64,000 bases of DNA from Clostridium drakei (GTDB lineage: Bacteria > Bacillota > Clostridia > Clostridiales > Clostridiaceae). Under the pieces are notes generated by a model, which ran no database searches, was not told the DNA's origin, and was given only the letters and a program-made list of their open reading frames with translations. The stretch is taken from positions 1 to 64,000 of the forward strand of contig NZ_JIBU02000003.1 in NCBI RefSeq assembly GCF_000633595.2, given 5' to 3'. The position numbers and the translations under genes are program-made. Shown here one piece after another: positions 55,130 to 64,000 of this stretch (position 1 is the stretch's first letter; each line of letters starts with the position of its first letter).

Positions 55130-58100
55130 ATGTATTATCGAAACAGTGTATTATTTTTTGAGGATGATATAGTAAGGGAGATTCCATGTGATAAAAAAAT
55201 ATATATTTCAGAACAGTTTAAAATAGGAACTAAAGAAGAAAACATTGGAAATATAGCTTGCTGTAATGAAAATAATATAGCCATATTGAATATTGGAGAA
55301 AACCAGATAAAATTAAAACCCTATGAAAGATATATGTGTGAATATAGAAAAAATTTATCAATTGTTTATTTTATAAATGATAGAAAGAAAGTATCAATAA
55401 AAAGAAAGGGTTTTATTACCATTGGAAACTCAAAAGACGATATCATCTATTTAAAAACAACTAGAGAATTAAAGTTAAGATTAGAAAAAAACAGATTATA
55501 TAGACTTACAGAACAAGAGATTTATGTGAATGGAAAGTTAGTAAAAGAAAATCTAATTATTTTGAGGGAAGATGATCTAATCTTAATTGGTAGAATTAAG
55601 ATTGCATATCATGAAGATGTGTTATGCATTGAAGGAGATTCAGCTTCATATGAAACTTCTCTTCATACTGTGGATTTAGAAGAAACAAAATTTGAAGGTT
55701 TTCCTGAATATAAGCGATCACCTAGAATAATTAAAGAATGTCCAACTGAAACAGTAGGCTTTAAAAATCCACCAAGCAAAGGGGAAAGAAGAAAAGGACA
55801 GCTGGCGAGAATTATAGTACCGCCAATAGTAATGTTAATAATAACTGTTATTATAAGCATAGTGAGTCCTAGAGGGATATACATTATCATGAGCGTTGCT
55901 GCAATGGGAATGAGTGCTGTGTTTTCCATAATCTCTTATATAAGTGATAAAGAAGAGGAGAAAAGAAAAAATAAGCTTAGAAAAGAAGTATATGATAAAT
56001 ATTTGTTAAACCTTAGAAAAAAATTAGACAGCTTAAGAAAAGAACAAATGGAAGCTTTAAATTATCATAATCCTACATTAAAGCAAATAGAAAAGATGAT
56101 AGAATTCTATAGCAGCAGAATATATGAACGTACATATACCGATGAGGACTTTTTAAGTATAGCAATAGGAAATACTGATATAGAAGCAAGCTATGAGATG
56201 AAGTTTTCTAATGAATCTATACAACTTGAAAAAGATGAATTATTAGATGAAGCCAATGAAGTTTACAATGAGTTTAGCATAGTGAGAGATATGCCGGTTG
56301 CTATTGATTTAAAAAAGGCCCACTTTGGATTAGTTGGAGAGAAGAAATATGTACATGAGCAACTAAACCTTATATTTGCGGAGCTTACAGTATTTCAGAG
56401 CTATAATGATTTGGAAATAATATTAATACATAACGAAAAATATAGGGAAAACTTTGAGTGGTTAAGATGGTATCCTCATTTTAAAATAAGAGCCATAAAT
56501 GTTAGAGGGCTTATAGATACAGAGGTAGTGAGGGATCAAGTACTTAGTAGTGTTTCTAAAATATTAAAGGATAGAGAAATAAAAAGTACTGAAAATCAGG
56601 ACAAAATAAGATTTACACCATATTATCTATTTGTTATTGATGAACCAAGTTTAATATTAAATCATTCTATAATGGAACATTTACAAAAATATGATTCTAA
56701 ATTAGATTTTTCAATAATATATACAAGCCAGTTTAAGGCTAATTTACCTGAAAACATTAGAACAATATTAAAAATTGACAATTATGAATCTGGAACTCTT
56801 GTAATAGATAAAGGAATTCTAGTAAATAAAAAAGTTAAACTCAATCATGTAGATGTAAAGTTAGAGAATTTATCTAGAAGATTAGCTTGTTTAAAACATG
56901 TTAAAGGAATGAGAAATCAAATTCCAGAGAGCATAACATTCTTTGAAATGTACAATGTTAATAGTCCTAAGGAGCTAGGAATAGAAAATTTATGGATAAA
57001 GAATCAAGCATATAAAACTTTAGCAGTACCTTTAGGTGTAAGAGGTAAAAAAGATTATGTATATTTAAATCTTCATGAAAAGGCTCATGGACCTCATGGG
57101 CTTATAGCAGGTACTACAGGATCAGGAAAAAGTGAAATAGTACAGTCATATATTTTATCCTTAGCGGTAAATTTTCACCCTTATGAGGTTGGATTTTTAT
57201 TAATTGATTATAAGGGTGGAGGTATGGCTAGTTTATTTAAAAATTTACCTCATTTGTTAGGTACAATTACGAACTTAGATGGATCTGAAAGTATGAGAGC
57301 TATGGCATCTATAAAGAGTGAATTAGCAAGAAGACAGCAGATATTTAATAGATATGAAGTAAATCATATTAATCAATACAATAAGCTATTTAAAAATGGT
57401 GAAGCTGAAGAACCAATGCCTCATTTGTTTTTAATTTCAGATGAATTTGCAGAATTAAAAAAGGAACAACCCGATTTTATGAGGGAATTAGTTAGTGCTG
57501 CTCGTATCGGAAGAAGTTTAGGAATTCATTTAATACTTGCAACACAAAAGCCATCAGGTGTAGTTGATGACCAAATATGGAGTAACTCAAAGTTTAAATT
57601 GGCATTAAAAGTTCAGAATGAATCAGATAGTAATGAAATCATAAAAACACCAGATGCAGCAAAAATAACTGAACCTGGACGAGCATACTTACAGGTTGGA
57701 AATAATGAAATTTATGAATTATTTCAATCAGCTTGGAGTGGAGCAACATATGAAAATCACGAAGATGATGATTCAATAGATGATAGAGTATATCTCATTA
57801 ATCATATAGGACAAGGCCAACTTCTTAATAATGATTTAAGCAGCGGTGCTGAAGATTTAAATCTTAAAGCAACAGAACTAGATGTAACTGTTGATTATAT
57901 AAATAAATTATTCAACAGATTACAATTGCCAGTGGTAAAAAAACCATGGCTACCACCATTAGAAACTAAAATTACTTCGCCTCATATTAATGAAGATAAT
58001 ATAGTTGATGTAGCAGAATTTAAAAAACTAGATACTAATGTCAGTATTGGTATTGTAGATATACCAGAAAATCAATCACAAGATGAATATAAATTAAATT

Positions 58101-59557
58101 TTTCAAAAGAAGGAAATTTTGTTATATTTTCATCAGCTGGATTTGGAAAAACTACAACATTGACAACAATTATGTTATCACTGGCAGTTAAAAATTCACC
58201 ACAAAATCTGCAATTTTTTGTTTTGGACTTTGGTAATTCAGGACTAATACCAATGAAAGAGTTGCCTCATACGAGAGATTATATCAAATTTGATGATTTT
58301 GTTAAATTCCAAAAAATGTGCAAGATAATAGACCAGGAAGCAAAGAAGAGAAAAAGGCTTTTAGGTGAAGAAAGTGTGGCCAATTTTACTATGTATAATG
58401 AGGTAAGTGATGAAAAATTACCAGCTTTATTTATCATAATAGATAATTATGATGTAATAAAGGAGTTTGGAATAGAAGCAGAAGACTTCATTATGAAAAT
58501 AACAAGAGATGGCGCTGGTATAGGAATATTCACCATAGTAACAGCTTCTCGTCAGAATGCGATTAAATTTGCAGTGCTAAATAACTTTAAAAATAAAATG
58601 ACACACTATCTGTTTGATGAAACTGAAGCTAGAACTATTATAGGAAAGGGCAATTATACATTACCGGATATACCAGGAAGAGCTATGGTTAAACTGGAAA
58701 ATATTAATATAATGCAGGTCTACTGTGGAGTTGATTTTCAAAATGAGCTAGAATATGCAAATAAAATATTAACAATGGTAGAAAAAATGAAAGCTCTATA
58801 TACTGGTGACAAAGTAGAAGGTATAAGAATGTTGCCGGAAATTCTTACAATCAGCAAACTTAAAGAATTTGCAGATGAAAAGAAATATAAAAATAAAATT
58901 CCAGTAGGACTAGATGCAGAAAATGTAGGAACTCAATTTATTGAATTAGATGGAGGATTTAAATTAGTAATAGGAGGGGCTCAAACTGGTAAGACAAATG
59001 TTCTAAAAATAATGCTTTCATTAAGAAAAAATACTGAAACCTATGTGTTTGATTCTAAAAGTGGAGAGCTTTATCCATATAAAAATGAAGTTAATAAATA
59101 TGTTACATCACAAGATGAACAAAGAGAATTTTTGTATAAGATCAAGAAAATAATTGATGAGAGAAAATCTGAATTTGATAAACGTAGAGCAGAAGAACCA
59201 GGATTGATGCCAAAAATATACTATGCTTCATTAAATCCTATTATGGTATTAATAGATGATTGTGACAATTTCACATTAGAAATAAACTTAATCAAAGATT
59301 TGCCTGTAAAAGAAATAATAGAAGAGGCAAGTAGTATAGGTATAACGTTTATAGCCAGTGTTCAAGGAAATGGTCTTAAAGGATATGATGATGTAACTAA
59401 AATATTTAAAAAATCTATAGATGCAATTATTTTAGGCAATCCAAATGATCAAACTGTAATTGCAAATTATACTAAAAGTCCACAAATAGCTTCAGACTTA
59501 GGGTATATGTATAGCAAAGGCAAAATGCAGTTGATTAAAATGCCTAAAGTGAAATAA
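55130..59557 (+). CDS. essC: Type VII secretion motor ATPase EssC (FtsK/SpoIIIE family)
   Basis: This 1475-residue motor drives export. Residues 1-190 are two FHA-like domains; two membrane helices lie at about 226-270; three FtsK-type ATPase domains follow. The first has Walker A GTTGSGKS (about 661-668) and Walker B FLISDEFAE, so it should be catalytic. The second (GFGKTT, near 1005) and third (GGAQTGKTN, near 1283) keep P-loops but their Walker B regions read IIIDNYD and VLIDDCDN, lacking the usual catalytic glutamate. That asymmetry is typical of EssC, where the later domains bind substrates. It is complete and unbroken. Confidence 0.95.
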   Translation: MYYRNSVLFFEDDIVREIPCDKKIYISEQFKIGTKEENIGNIACCNENNIAILNIGENQIKLKPYERYMCEYRKNLSIVYFINDRKKVSIKRKGFITIGNSKDDIIYLKTTRELKLRLEKNRLYRLTEQEIYVNGKLVKENLIILREDDLILIGRIKIAYHEDVLCIEGDSASYETSLHTVDLEETKFEGFPEYKRSPRIIKECPTETVGFKNPPSKGERRKGQLARIIVPPIVMLIITVIISIVSPRGIYIIMSVAAMGMSAVFSIISYISDKEEEKRKNKLRKEVYDKYLLNLRKKLDSLRKEQMEALNYHNPTLKQIEKMIEFYSSRIYERTYTDEDFLSIAIGNTDIEASYEMKFSNESIQLEKDELLDEANEVYNEFSIVRDMPVAIDLKKAHFGLVGEKKYVHEQLNLIFAELTVFQSYNDLEIILIHNEKYRENFEWLRWYPHFKIRAINVRGLIDTEVVRDQVLSSVSKILKDREIKSTENQDKIRFTPYYLFVIDEPSLILNHSIMEHLQKYDSKLDFSIIYTSQFKANLPENIRTILKIDNYESGTLVIDKGILVNKKVKLNHVDVKLENLSRRLACLKHVKGMRNQIPESITFFEMYNVNSPKELGIENLWIKNQAYKTLAVPLGVRGKKDYVYLNLHEKAHGPHGLIAGTTGSGKSEIVQSYILSLAVNFHPYEVGFLLIDYKGGGMASLFKNLPHLLGTITNLDGSESMRAMASIKSELARRQQIFNRYEVNHINQYNKLFKNGEAEEPMPHLFLISDEFAELKKEQPDFMRELVSAARIGRSLGIHLILATQKPSGVVDDQIWSNSKFKLALKVQNESDSNEIIKTPDAAKITEPGRAYLQVGNNEIYELFQSAWSGATYENHEDDDSIDDRVYLINHIGQGQLLNNDLSSGAEDLNLKATELDVTVDYINKLFNRLQLPVVKKPWLPPLETKITSPHINEDNIVDVAEFKKLDTNVSIGIVDIPENQSQDEYKLNFSKEGNFVIFSSAGFGKTTTLTTIMLSLAVKNSPQNLQFFVLDFGNSGLIPMKELPHTRDYIKFDDFVKFQKMCKIIDQEAKKRKRLLGEESVANFTMYNEVSDEKLPALFIIIDNYDVIKEFGIEAEDFIMKITRDGAGIGIFTIVTASRQNAIKFAVLNNFKNKMTHYLFDETEARTIIGKGNYTLPDIPGRAMVKLENINIMQVYCGVDFQNELEYANKILTMVEKMKALYTGDKVEGIRMLPEILTISKLKEFADEKKYKNKIPVGLDAENVGTQFIELDGGFKLVIGGAQTGKTNVLKIMLSLRKNTETYVFDSKSGELYPYKNEVNKYVTSQDEQREFLYKIKKIIDERKSEFDKRRAEEPGLMPKIYYASLNPIMVLIDDCDNFTLEINLIKDLPVKEIIEEASSIGITFIASVQGNGLKGYDDVTKIFKKSIDAIILGNPNDQTVIANYTKSPQIASDLGYMYSKGKMQLIKMPKVK

Positions 59558-59596
59558 ATAATATAATAAATAAATTGGAGGAGGGGAATAGAAAAT

Positions 59597-61960
59597 TTGA
59601 AAGGAAAGGTACTACCAGCACTTATTATTATGAGTGCTATAATTGCGACATCTACCACTTCATTTTATGTTGGAAGGCAGGTACAACAAAAGACTTTTTT
59701 TACTGAGAAACAACAACAAAGTAAAGAATCAACTAAAATTGCAGTGGTAAATCAGGATCAAGGAACAAGTTATAAGGATAAAAAAGTCAATTATACATTA
59801 GATTTTTTTAAGTCTTTAGATAGTGGATATGAAATAACAGATAGAGAAGGAGCCCAAAAAGGAATAGAAAGTGGTAAATATGGAGCTATGATTGTAATTC
59901 CAGGGAACTTTTCCAAAAATATAACATCAATAAATGAAGTTACACCATCAAAGGTTAAAATTTACTACCAGACAAATGATAAATTAACTAAGGAAAACAA
60001 ACTCGTAGTGTCAGGGAGAATAAGTGACTTTGAAAAAAATTTAAACAGTAAGTTAAGTTATATGTATTTATCAGGTATATTTGCTGAATTACATAATGGG
60101 CAAGATTATGCATCAGACATATTAAAAGATGATACTACTGATTTAGAGGCACTTAATTCAATAAATGATTCAGACATACTGGCGTCAATTAAGTTGACTC
60201 CTTTAGAAAGCAAAGATATTAAATTTAGTAATTTAGATTTAAATAAGGATTTTGATGAAAATAGAAAAGTAATAGATGAAGTTGATAAAAAATATAGAAC
60301 TAAAATGATACCTAAAGAAGCAGAGTTAGATGGTATTAAAAAGGAACTTGTTGATGTCTTGATTAATAAAAATGCAGGAGTTAAAACCTTCTCAGATAGA
60401 TTAAAAAAAATGGATCAAGATCAGATAGCTGACAAATTTTCTGGTAGATATAAGTATAACTACAGTGGGATAACAAATAATTATGATGTAAATATATCTG
60501 ATGTTAATTCATATTTAGATGATTTAACCAAAGATAAGGGTAAAATAGATGGTCTAGTAGATAAGTATGAAGATCAAACCTTATTAAAGGTAAATGAAAA
60601 AGGAAACAATGCTATTAAAAAATCTGATGAGAAACTTAAAGACATACAAGAAAAAGCAGACTCAAATTCTGACATTATAAAAAATAATGCTATAAGTGGT
60701 TTGGAGAATTTGAAAAAAGATATAAAAAGTGAGAATCCTCCTAAAACACAATCACTTAATGAAGAATATATATTATATGGGCAAATGATAAGTAAATTGA
60801 AAGAAATCCATCCAGAAGCTTTTGATGATGTGTATAATCAAGTGGTGAAGAATAACGATATTGACTATAGTAAAATATTAAAAGATCCATTAGCTAATTC
60901 AAAAAATGATAATTCATTTAAAGATTCTGATGAATTAAAAGAATATATAGTTAAAGGAATTGATAACAAAAGTGGGAATTTCATAACATCAAGAAGCAGT
61001 AATTATAAAAATGTTGATGAAAATGATGCAAATGTTAAGAGTATAAGTGACATAATTAGTAATTTAAATAAAGCTAATACTGATTCAGATAAAATAGCAT
61101 CATCAGCAAAATATATTATGAATGATGATGACTATAAATATCTTCAAGATATCTTTAGTGAAAATAAAGATAAAACATTAAGTGAAAGCTTGAAGATAAA
61201 AGACACTCTTATCAATCAAATAAAAGATTCAGTAGATGGATCAAATAAAAAGCAATTGATTTCTACAATTAAAACTAATAATGAAAAAAGTGTAAACAGT
61301 ATAAAAGGGAAAATACAAAAAGAAGCAGAAAAAGTTGTGGAAAATGCTGGACCAATTACGGTTAAAGATGTAGTAGATGTATTTGATAAAGACTATATGG
61401 CCCAATTTAATAACATCATAACCCATGCAGATAGTCTTGAGAAAACACCTGCTAAAGTAGAAGATGATAAAGAAATATTTGAGCTTTTAGGAAAATATGA
61501 TAAATCTAATGAAGATCTGAACGATAAAGTGACAAAAAAGATAGATGAATACAATAAAGTTGAAGATGAAGTTAGAAAGCAATCCAATGACCATGTTACT
61601 GCAATGATGGGTGACTTAAATAGAGGAATTGAAGAATCTAAAGGTAAATTGGCAGGTGGATTACAGAATGCCAAGACAATGAAGAAAAAAACAGCAGATT
61701 CTAATAAAGAAAGATTGGATTCCTTAGTAAGTGTATTGGGAAATTCAAGATTAGGAACTGTAGAAAATTCAAATTTGTATAGATTTATTACAAATCCTGT
61801 ATTGGTAACTCAAAATAAATCGCTAGAAGGGAATATAGTTAAACAACAGCAAAATGATACTAATGAAGTTAAAGGAATAGCAATTTCAATTTTAGTTGCA
61901 TATAGCATGTTAAGAATTGCAATGTTTGTGCGTAAAAGAAGAGCTTATCCAGGAGCGTAG
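59597..61960 (+). CDS. esaA: EsaA/YueB-like membrane protein, short form
   Basis: EsaA spans the membrane and projects outward as part of the type VII machine; its Bacillus counterpart YueB is the phage SPP1 receptor. The 787-residue protein has an N-terminal helix (about 6-24), the YhgE/Pip motif IAVVNQDQGTSY, then some 700 extracellular residues rich in charged helices and probable coiled coil. Unlike the usual form with several C-terminal helices, I see only one (about 763-780) before a short basic tail. The start is TTG behind GGAGGAGGGG. Its place after essC resembles the yuk order. Confidence 0.85.
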   Translation: MKGKVLPALIIMSAIIATSTTSFYVGRQVQQKTFFTEKQQQSKESTKIAVVNQDQGTSYKDKKVNYTLDFFKSLDSGYEITDREGAQKGIESGKYGAMIVIPGNFSKNITSINEVTPSKVKIYYQTNDKLTKENKLVVSGRISDFEKNLNSKLSYMYLSGIFAELHNGQDYASDILKDDTTDLEALNSINDSDILASIKLTPLESKDIKFSNLDLNKDFDENRKVIDEVDKKYRTKMIPKEAELDGIKKELVDVLINKNAGVKTFSDRLKKMDQDQIADKFSGRYKYNYSGITNNYDVNISDVNSYLDDLTKDKGKIDGLVDKYEDQTLLKVNEKGNNAIKKSDEKLKDIQEKADSNSDIIKNNAISGLENLKKDIKSENPPKTQSLNEEYILYGQMISKLKEIHPEAFDDVYNQVVKNNDIDYSKILKDPLANSKNDNSFKDSDELKEYIVKGIDNKSGNFITSRSSNYKNVDENDANVKSISDIISNLNKANTDSDKIASSAKYIMNDDDYKYLQDIFSENKDKTLSESLKIKDTLINQIKDSVDGSNKKQLISTIKTNNEKSVNSIKGKIQKEAEKVVENAGPITVKDVVDVFDKDYMAQFNNIITHADSLEKTPAKVEDDKEIFELLGKYDKSNEDLNDKVTKKIDEYNKVEDEVRKQSNDHVTAMMGDLNRGIEESKGKLAGGLQNAKTMKKKTADSNKERLDSLVSVLGNSRLGTVENSNLYRFITNPVLVTQNKSLEGNIVKQQQNDTNEVKGIAISILVAYSMLRIAMFVRKRRAYPGA

Positions 61961-62033
61961 AAATGCTTATCCACCATGAGGGGATTAGCAACGGAGTGAT
62001 GGTATAAAACCTAACTTGAATAAGTAGATTAAT

Positions 62034-62085
62034 AAATCCTATATAAGAGACATGGTAAAAATGTATTACTTATATAGGATTTGTT
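62034..62085 (+). terminator. Terminator between core machine and effector genes
   Basis: A perfect 14-bp stem, AAATCCTATATAAG against CTTATATAGGATTT, encloses a 21-nt loop and is followed by GTTG. It marks the end of the esxA-esaA unit; a TATAAT at 62123-62128 may start the next. Confidence 0.65.
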
Positions 62086-62179
62086 GTTAATTGGATGCGA
62101 ATCTTTCAATTTATATTCTCAATATAATTAAGTTTCAATTGAAATTATGGTTAAAGTTAGTAAGGAGGAAAATAGGAAA

Positions 62180-62545
62180 ATGGCTGAAGGCAAAGAAATT
62201 AAGTTAAATGAACAAATTTTTGATAATGCAATTTCAAAATTAACAAATTATAAAAGTAACTTAGTTGCAACAAACAATAATTTTAATAAAACAAATGCTA
62301 ATTTGAAGGGAAAGTGGTTAGGAGATGGAGGAACTGCATTTATACTTAGTGCTAATGTACTTAAGGCAAATTTTCTGAAAATGACACAAGAATTGCAGGA
62401 AGAGATTAATGATTTAACAAGTGCAAAAATTTCTATGTTTGGTTTGGATTCTAGTTTAGCGCATAGTATAACAGAAGCTATTTTGGGACCAGGTGTAGGA
62501 GGAATTGAAGTAGCTGCAAGTATGGCTGATAAACAAACCAAATAA
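62180..62545 (+). CDS. Second WxG-type helical-hairpin protein
   Basis: The 121-residue protein has no signal peptide; two amphipathic helices meet at W46-L47-G48 (KGKWLGDGG), followed by a helix and a glycine-rich tail (GPGVGGIEVAA). It fits the WXG100-like secretion partner or chaperone type but is longer than the 52740 protein. ATG 62180 with AAGGAGG is better placed than the upstream in-frame ATG. Together with the next two genes it forms a small cassette after the machine, so it probably pairs with or escorts the large effector. Confidence 0.78.
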   Translation: MAEGKEIKLNEQIFDNAISKLTNYKSNLVATNNNFNKTNANLKGKWLGDGGTAFILSANVLKANFLKMTQELQEEINDLTSAKISMFGLDSSLAHSITEAILGPGVGGIEVAASMADKQTK

Positions 62546-62634
62546 GTGAATAACAACTAATATAATATAAGGTTCTAGTTTAAATTACAATGTTAAGTAA
62601 AAACAGAAACAACATGTAGAGAGGAAGCAGAAAC

Positions 62635-62955
62635 ATGGGATGTAGATGTAATGATATTTCAAGATGTACAAGTGATATATCCAAAATAAATGAAATGAAA
62701 AACTTATTTTCTAATGCAAATAACACAAATTTCTCTGTATCAATAGAGTTACAAAAATTAGCAGTAAATTGTATGACAACATTTTCTTGTGTTAATATGG
62801 GAGGATTGATGTCTGAAGAAAAAAAGTTGAATAAAGATATGACAGAGTCACTACCTAAATTAGTTAAAAAGTGTGAAGATAAAATTCAACAATTAGAAGC
62901 TCAAAAAAGTGCAATGATAACAGAGGATATTGAGTATCATAGCAAAGATGACTAA
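62635..62955 (+). CDS. Small helical accessory protein of the type VII effector cassette
   Basis: This 106-residue protein starts MGCRCNDISRC, with several early cysteines, and continues as helices with heptad-like spacing (LPKLVKKCEDKIQQLEAQKS). It lacks a WxG turn. It occupies the position held in Bacillus by YwqH/YwqI-like small proteins that precede LXG toxins and are thought to help their export. The RBS is AGAGAGGAAG. A role as partner or chaperone of the next gene is inferred from position only. Confidence 0.6.
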   Translation: MGCRCNDISRCTSDISKINEMKNLFSNANNTNFSVSIELQKLAVNCMTTFSCVNMGGLMSEEKKLNKDMTESLPKLVKKCEDKIQQLEAQKSAMITEDIEYHSKDD

Positions 62956-62981
62956 TACCACAAGAAATAGGAGGACCTGAA

Positions 62982-64000
62982 ATGGACTTTAGTTTAGATA
63001 TAGGTGAGTTAACTGCAACAATAAGGGAATATGAAAATGTAATAAAAGATTTAGAAGAGCAAAAAGAAAACATAAACAAAGCAATTAAAGTACTTGCTGA
63101 CTTAGGATGGTCAGGTGAAGCAAAAGATAAATTTATGGAAAATCATATTAAAAAGCAGGAGTTTTATACAAAGTTAATAGAAGACATAAAATATGAGAAA
63201 AATGCTTTAGAAAATGAAGAAAAACCAAGAGCAATTCAATTAAAGAAAAGATGTGAGGGCTTTGAAGATTGTATAAAAAGAAGTGCTGGAGGAGCATCAC
63301 TTACAAATGACGATACAGGGATTATTTCACTTCAATATGGAGGGCAATTTCCAATAAACAACAATGTTAATGAATGTACAAACGATTATTATAGAAATAT
63401 GAATTCCAAATTTGTAGAAATACTAAGTTTGGTAAACAGCTTGACCTTTACAACATTTCCTATAACAGGAAATGTTGAAAGTGCAGAAACTTCGCTTAGA
63501 AATCAAACAACAAGTTTGACAGAGTTTGATACTTCATTTAATACATATTGCAGCGGTGTAAGAGACATGGAAGAAAATATATGCTCAGTGTTTTCGAAAA
63601 TATCAGGAATAACTGAAGGAATATCTCAAATTAGAGGTATGTCCATTATCTCAGAAAGTGGACAAGTGGATAAGAATAAAGTAAAACAATTAATGTTAAA
63701 GAATCCTAGTGGATTAACTAATGAGGAAAAAGAAATGTTAGCATATTTAGAAAAAGTATTAGGTGAAAAGAGATATGCCGAATTGAAAGAACAAGCAATA
63801 AAGGAAGAGAAGGATTTAGCTCAATTAATGAATCTGACCGGTAGTTATGTTCCATCATCTATAGCTTATATTATAGACCCAGAAACAGGAAATGTGATTG
63901 GGTTACAAAATGTTGATAAAAAAACCTTACATCGTATAAATTATTTAGCTGATAAACTAAATTGGCTTAAGGAAAATGAATTGAGTGATGATGAAGGTAG
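62982..64000 (+). CDS. Probable type VII polymorphic effector, N-terminal part (runs off window)
   Basis: An open frame from ATG 62982 (RBS TAGGAGG) continues for 339 codons to the right edge without a stop. Residues 1-85 form a WxG helical hairpin with the turn W43-S44-G45 (LGWSGEAKDKF). Residues about 130-215 are another long helical stretch, as in LXG-type delivery domains. Residues about 235-300 (NPSGLTNEEKEMLAYLEKVL) look like a pretoxin linker. The size and place fit a secreted polymorphic toxin, but the C-terminal domain that would define its activity lies outside, as would an immunity gene. Confidence 0.7.
   Translation, partial: MDFSLDIGELTATIREYENVIKDLEEQKENINKAIKVLADLGWSGEAKDKFMENHIKKQEFYTKLIEDIKYEKNALENEEKPRAIQLKKRCEGFEDCIKRSAGGASLTNDDTGIISLQYGGQFPINNNVNECTNDYYRNMNSKFVEILSLVNSLTFTTFPITGNVESAETSLRNQTTSLTEFDTSFNTYCSGVRDMEENICSVFSKISGITEGISQIRGMSIISESGQVDKNKVKQLMLKNPSGLTNEEKEMLAYLEKVLGEKRYAELKEQAIKEEKDLAQLMNLTGSYVPSSIAYIIDPETGNVIGLQNVDKKTLHRINYLADKLNWLKENELSDDEG

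Overview
The window is AT-rich, densely packed Firmicutes DNA. Gene content, purine-rich ribosome binding sites, frequent TTG/GTG starts and neighbour order (ftsEX-ctp-PDZ protein-uvrB-uvrA; murB-rapZ-yvcK-whiA; dnaE-pfkA-pyk; a GerS-like lipoprotein before alr) point to a spore-forming Clostridium in the broad sense. I cannot name the species. No rRNA, tRNA, CRISPR array, transposase or phage gene was seen.

Layout. 0-4.8 kb is a polyphosphate locus: a truncated ppx on the minus strand, a divergent full-length ppx/gppA with an HD domain, and a ppk broken by a one-base frameshift. The gap between the two ppx genes carries TGTTAA direct repeats at 11-bp spacing that resemble PhoP boxes. 4.8-12.4 kb holds an EAL-CBS-GGDEF cyclic-di-GMP protein, an amino-acid permease, a GlnK/GlnL-type two-component system and a second permease preceded by a four-copy 10-bp tandem repeat that looks like the regulator's target. 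12.6-16.3 kb has rnz, a candidate structured RNA of about 460 nt on the minus strand, a YihY-type membrane protein and two small clostridial proteins. 16.4-21.4 kb contains acpS, nnr, a GerS-like lipoprotein, alr and a mazEF module. 21.5-45.8 kb is mostly core: split transketolase, ftsEX, a CtpA protease, a MinJ-like protein, uvrBA, an FHA-FtsW-PBP cassette, a YhaM-like nuclease, a MITE-like inverted-repeat element, uvrC, murB, rapZ, yvcK, whiA, a DRTGG-CBS regulator and a Dabb protein. 45.9-52.5 kb carries dnaE, pfkA and pyk.

From 52.7 kb to the right edge lies a Firmicutes type VII (ESX/Yuk) secretion locus: EsxA-like WXG100 protein, EssA, EsaB, EssB, EssC and an unusually short EsaA. It is followed by a second WxG protein, a small helical accessory protein and the N-terminal part of a large WxG-bearing protein that runs off the window. 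That last gene is probably a secreted polymorphic effector whose C-terminal domain and any immunity gene lie outside.

The most novel items are the minus-strand RNA candidate at about 13.55-14.01 kb, whose promoter interlocks with that of yihY; the tandem repeat before the permease; the Pho-like boxes in a decayed polyphosphate locus; and the effector end of the type VII locus. All calls come from reading the sequence without database searches.
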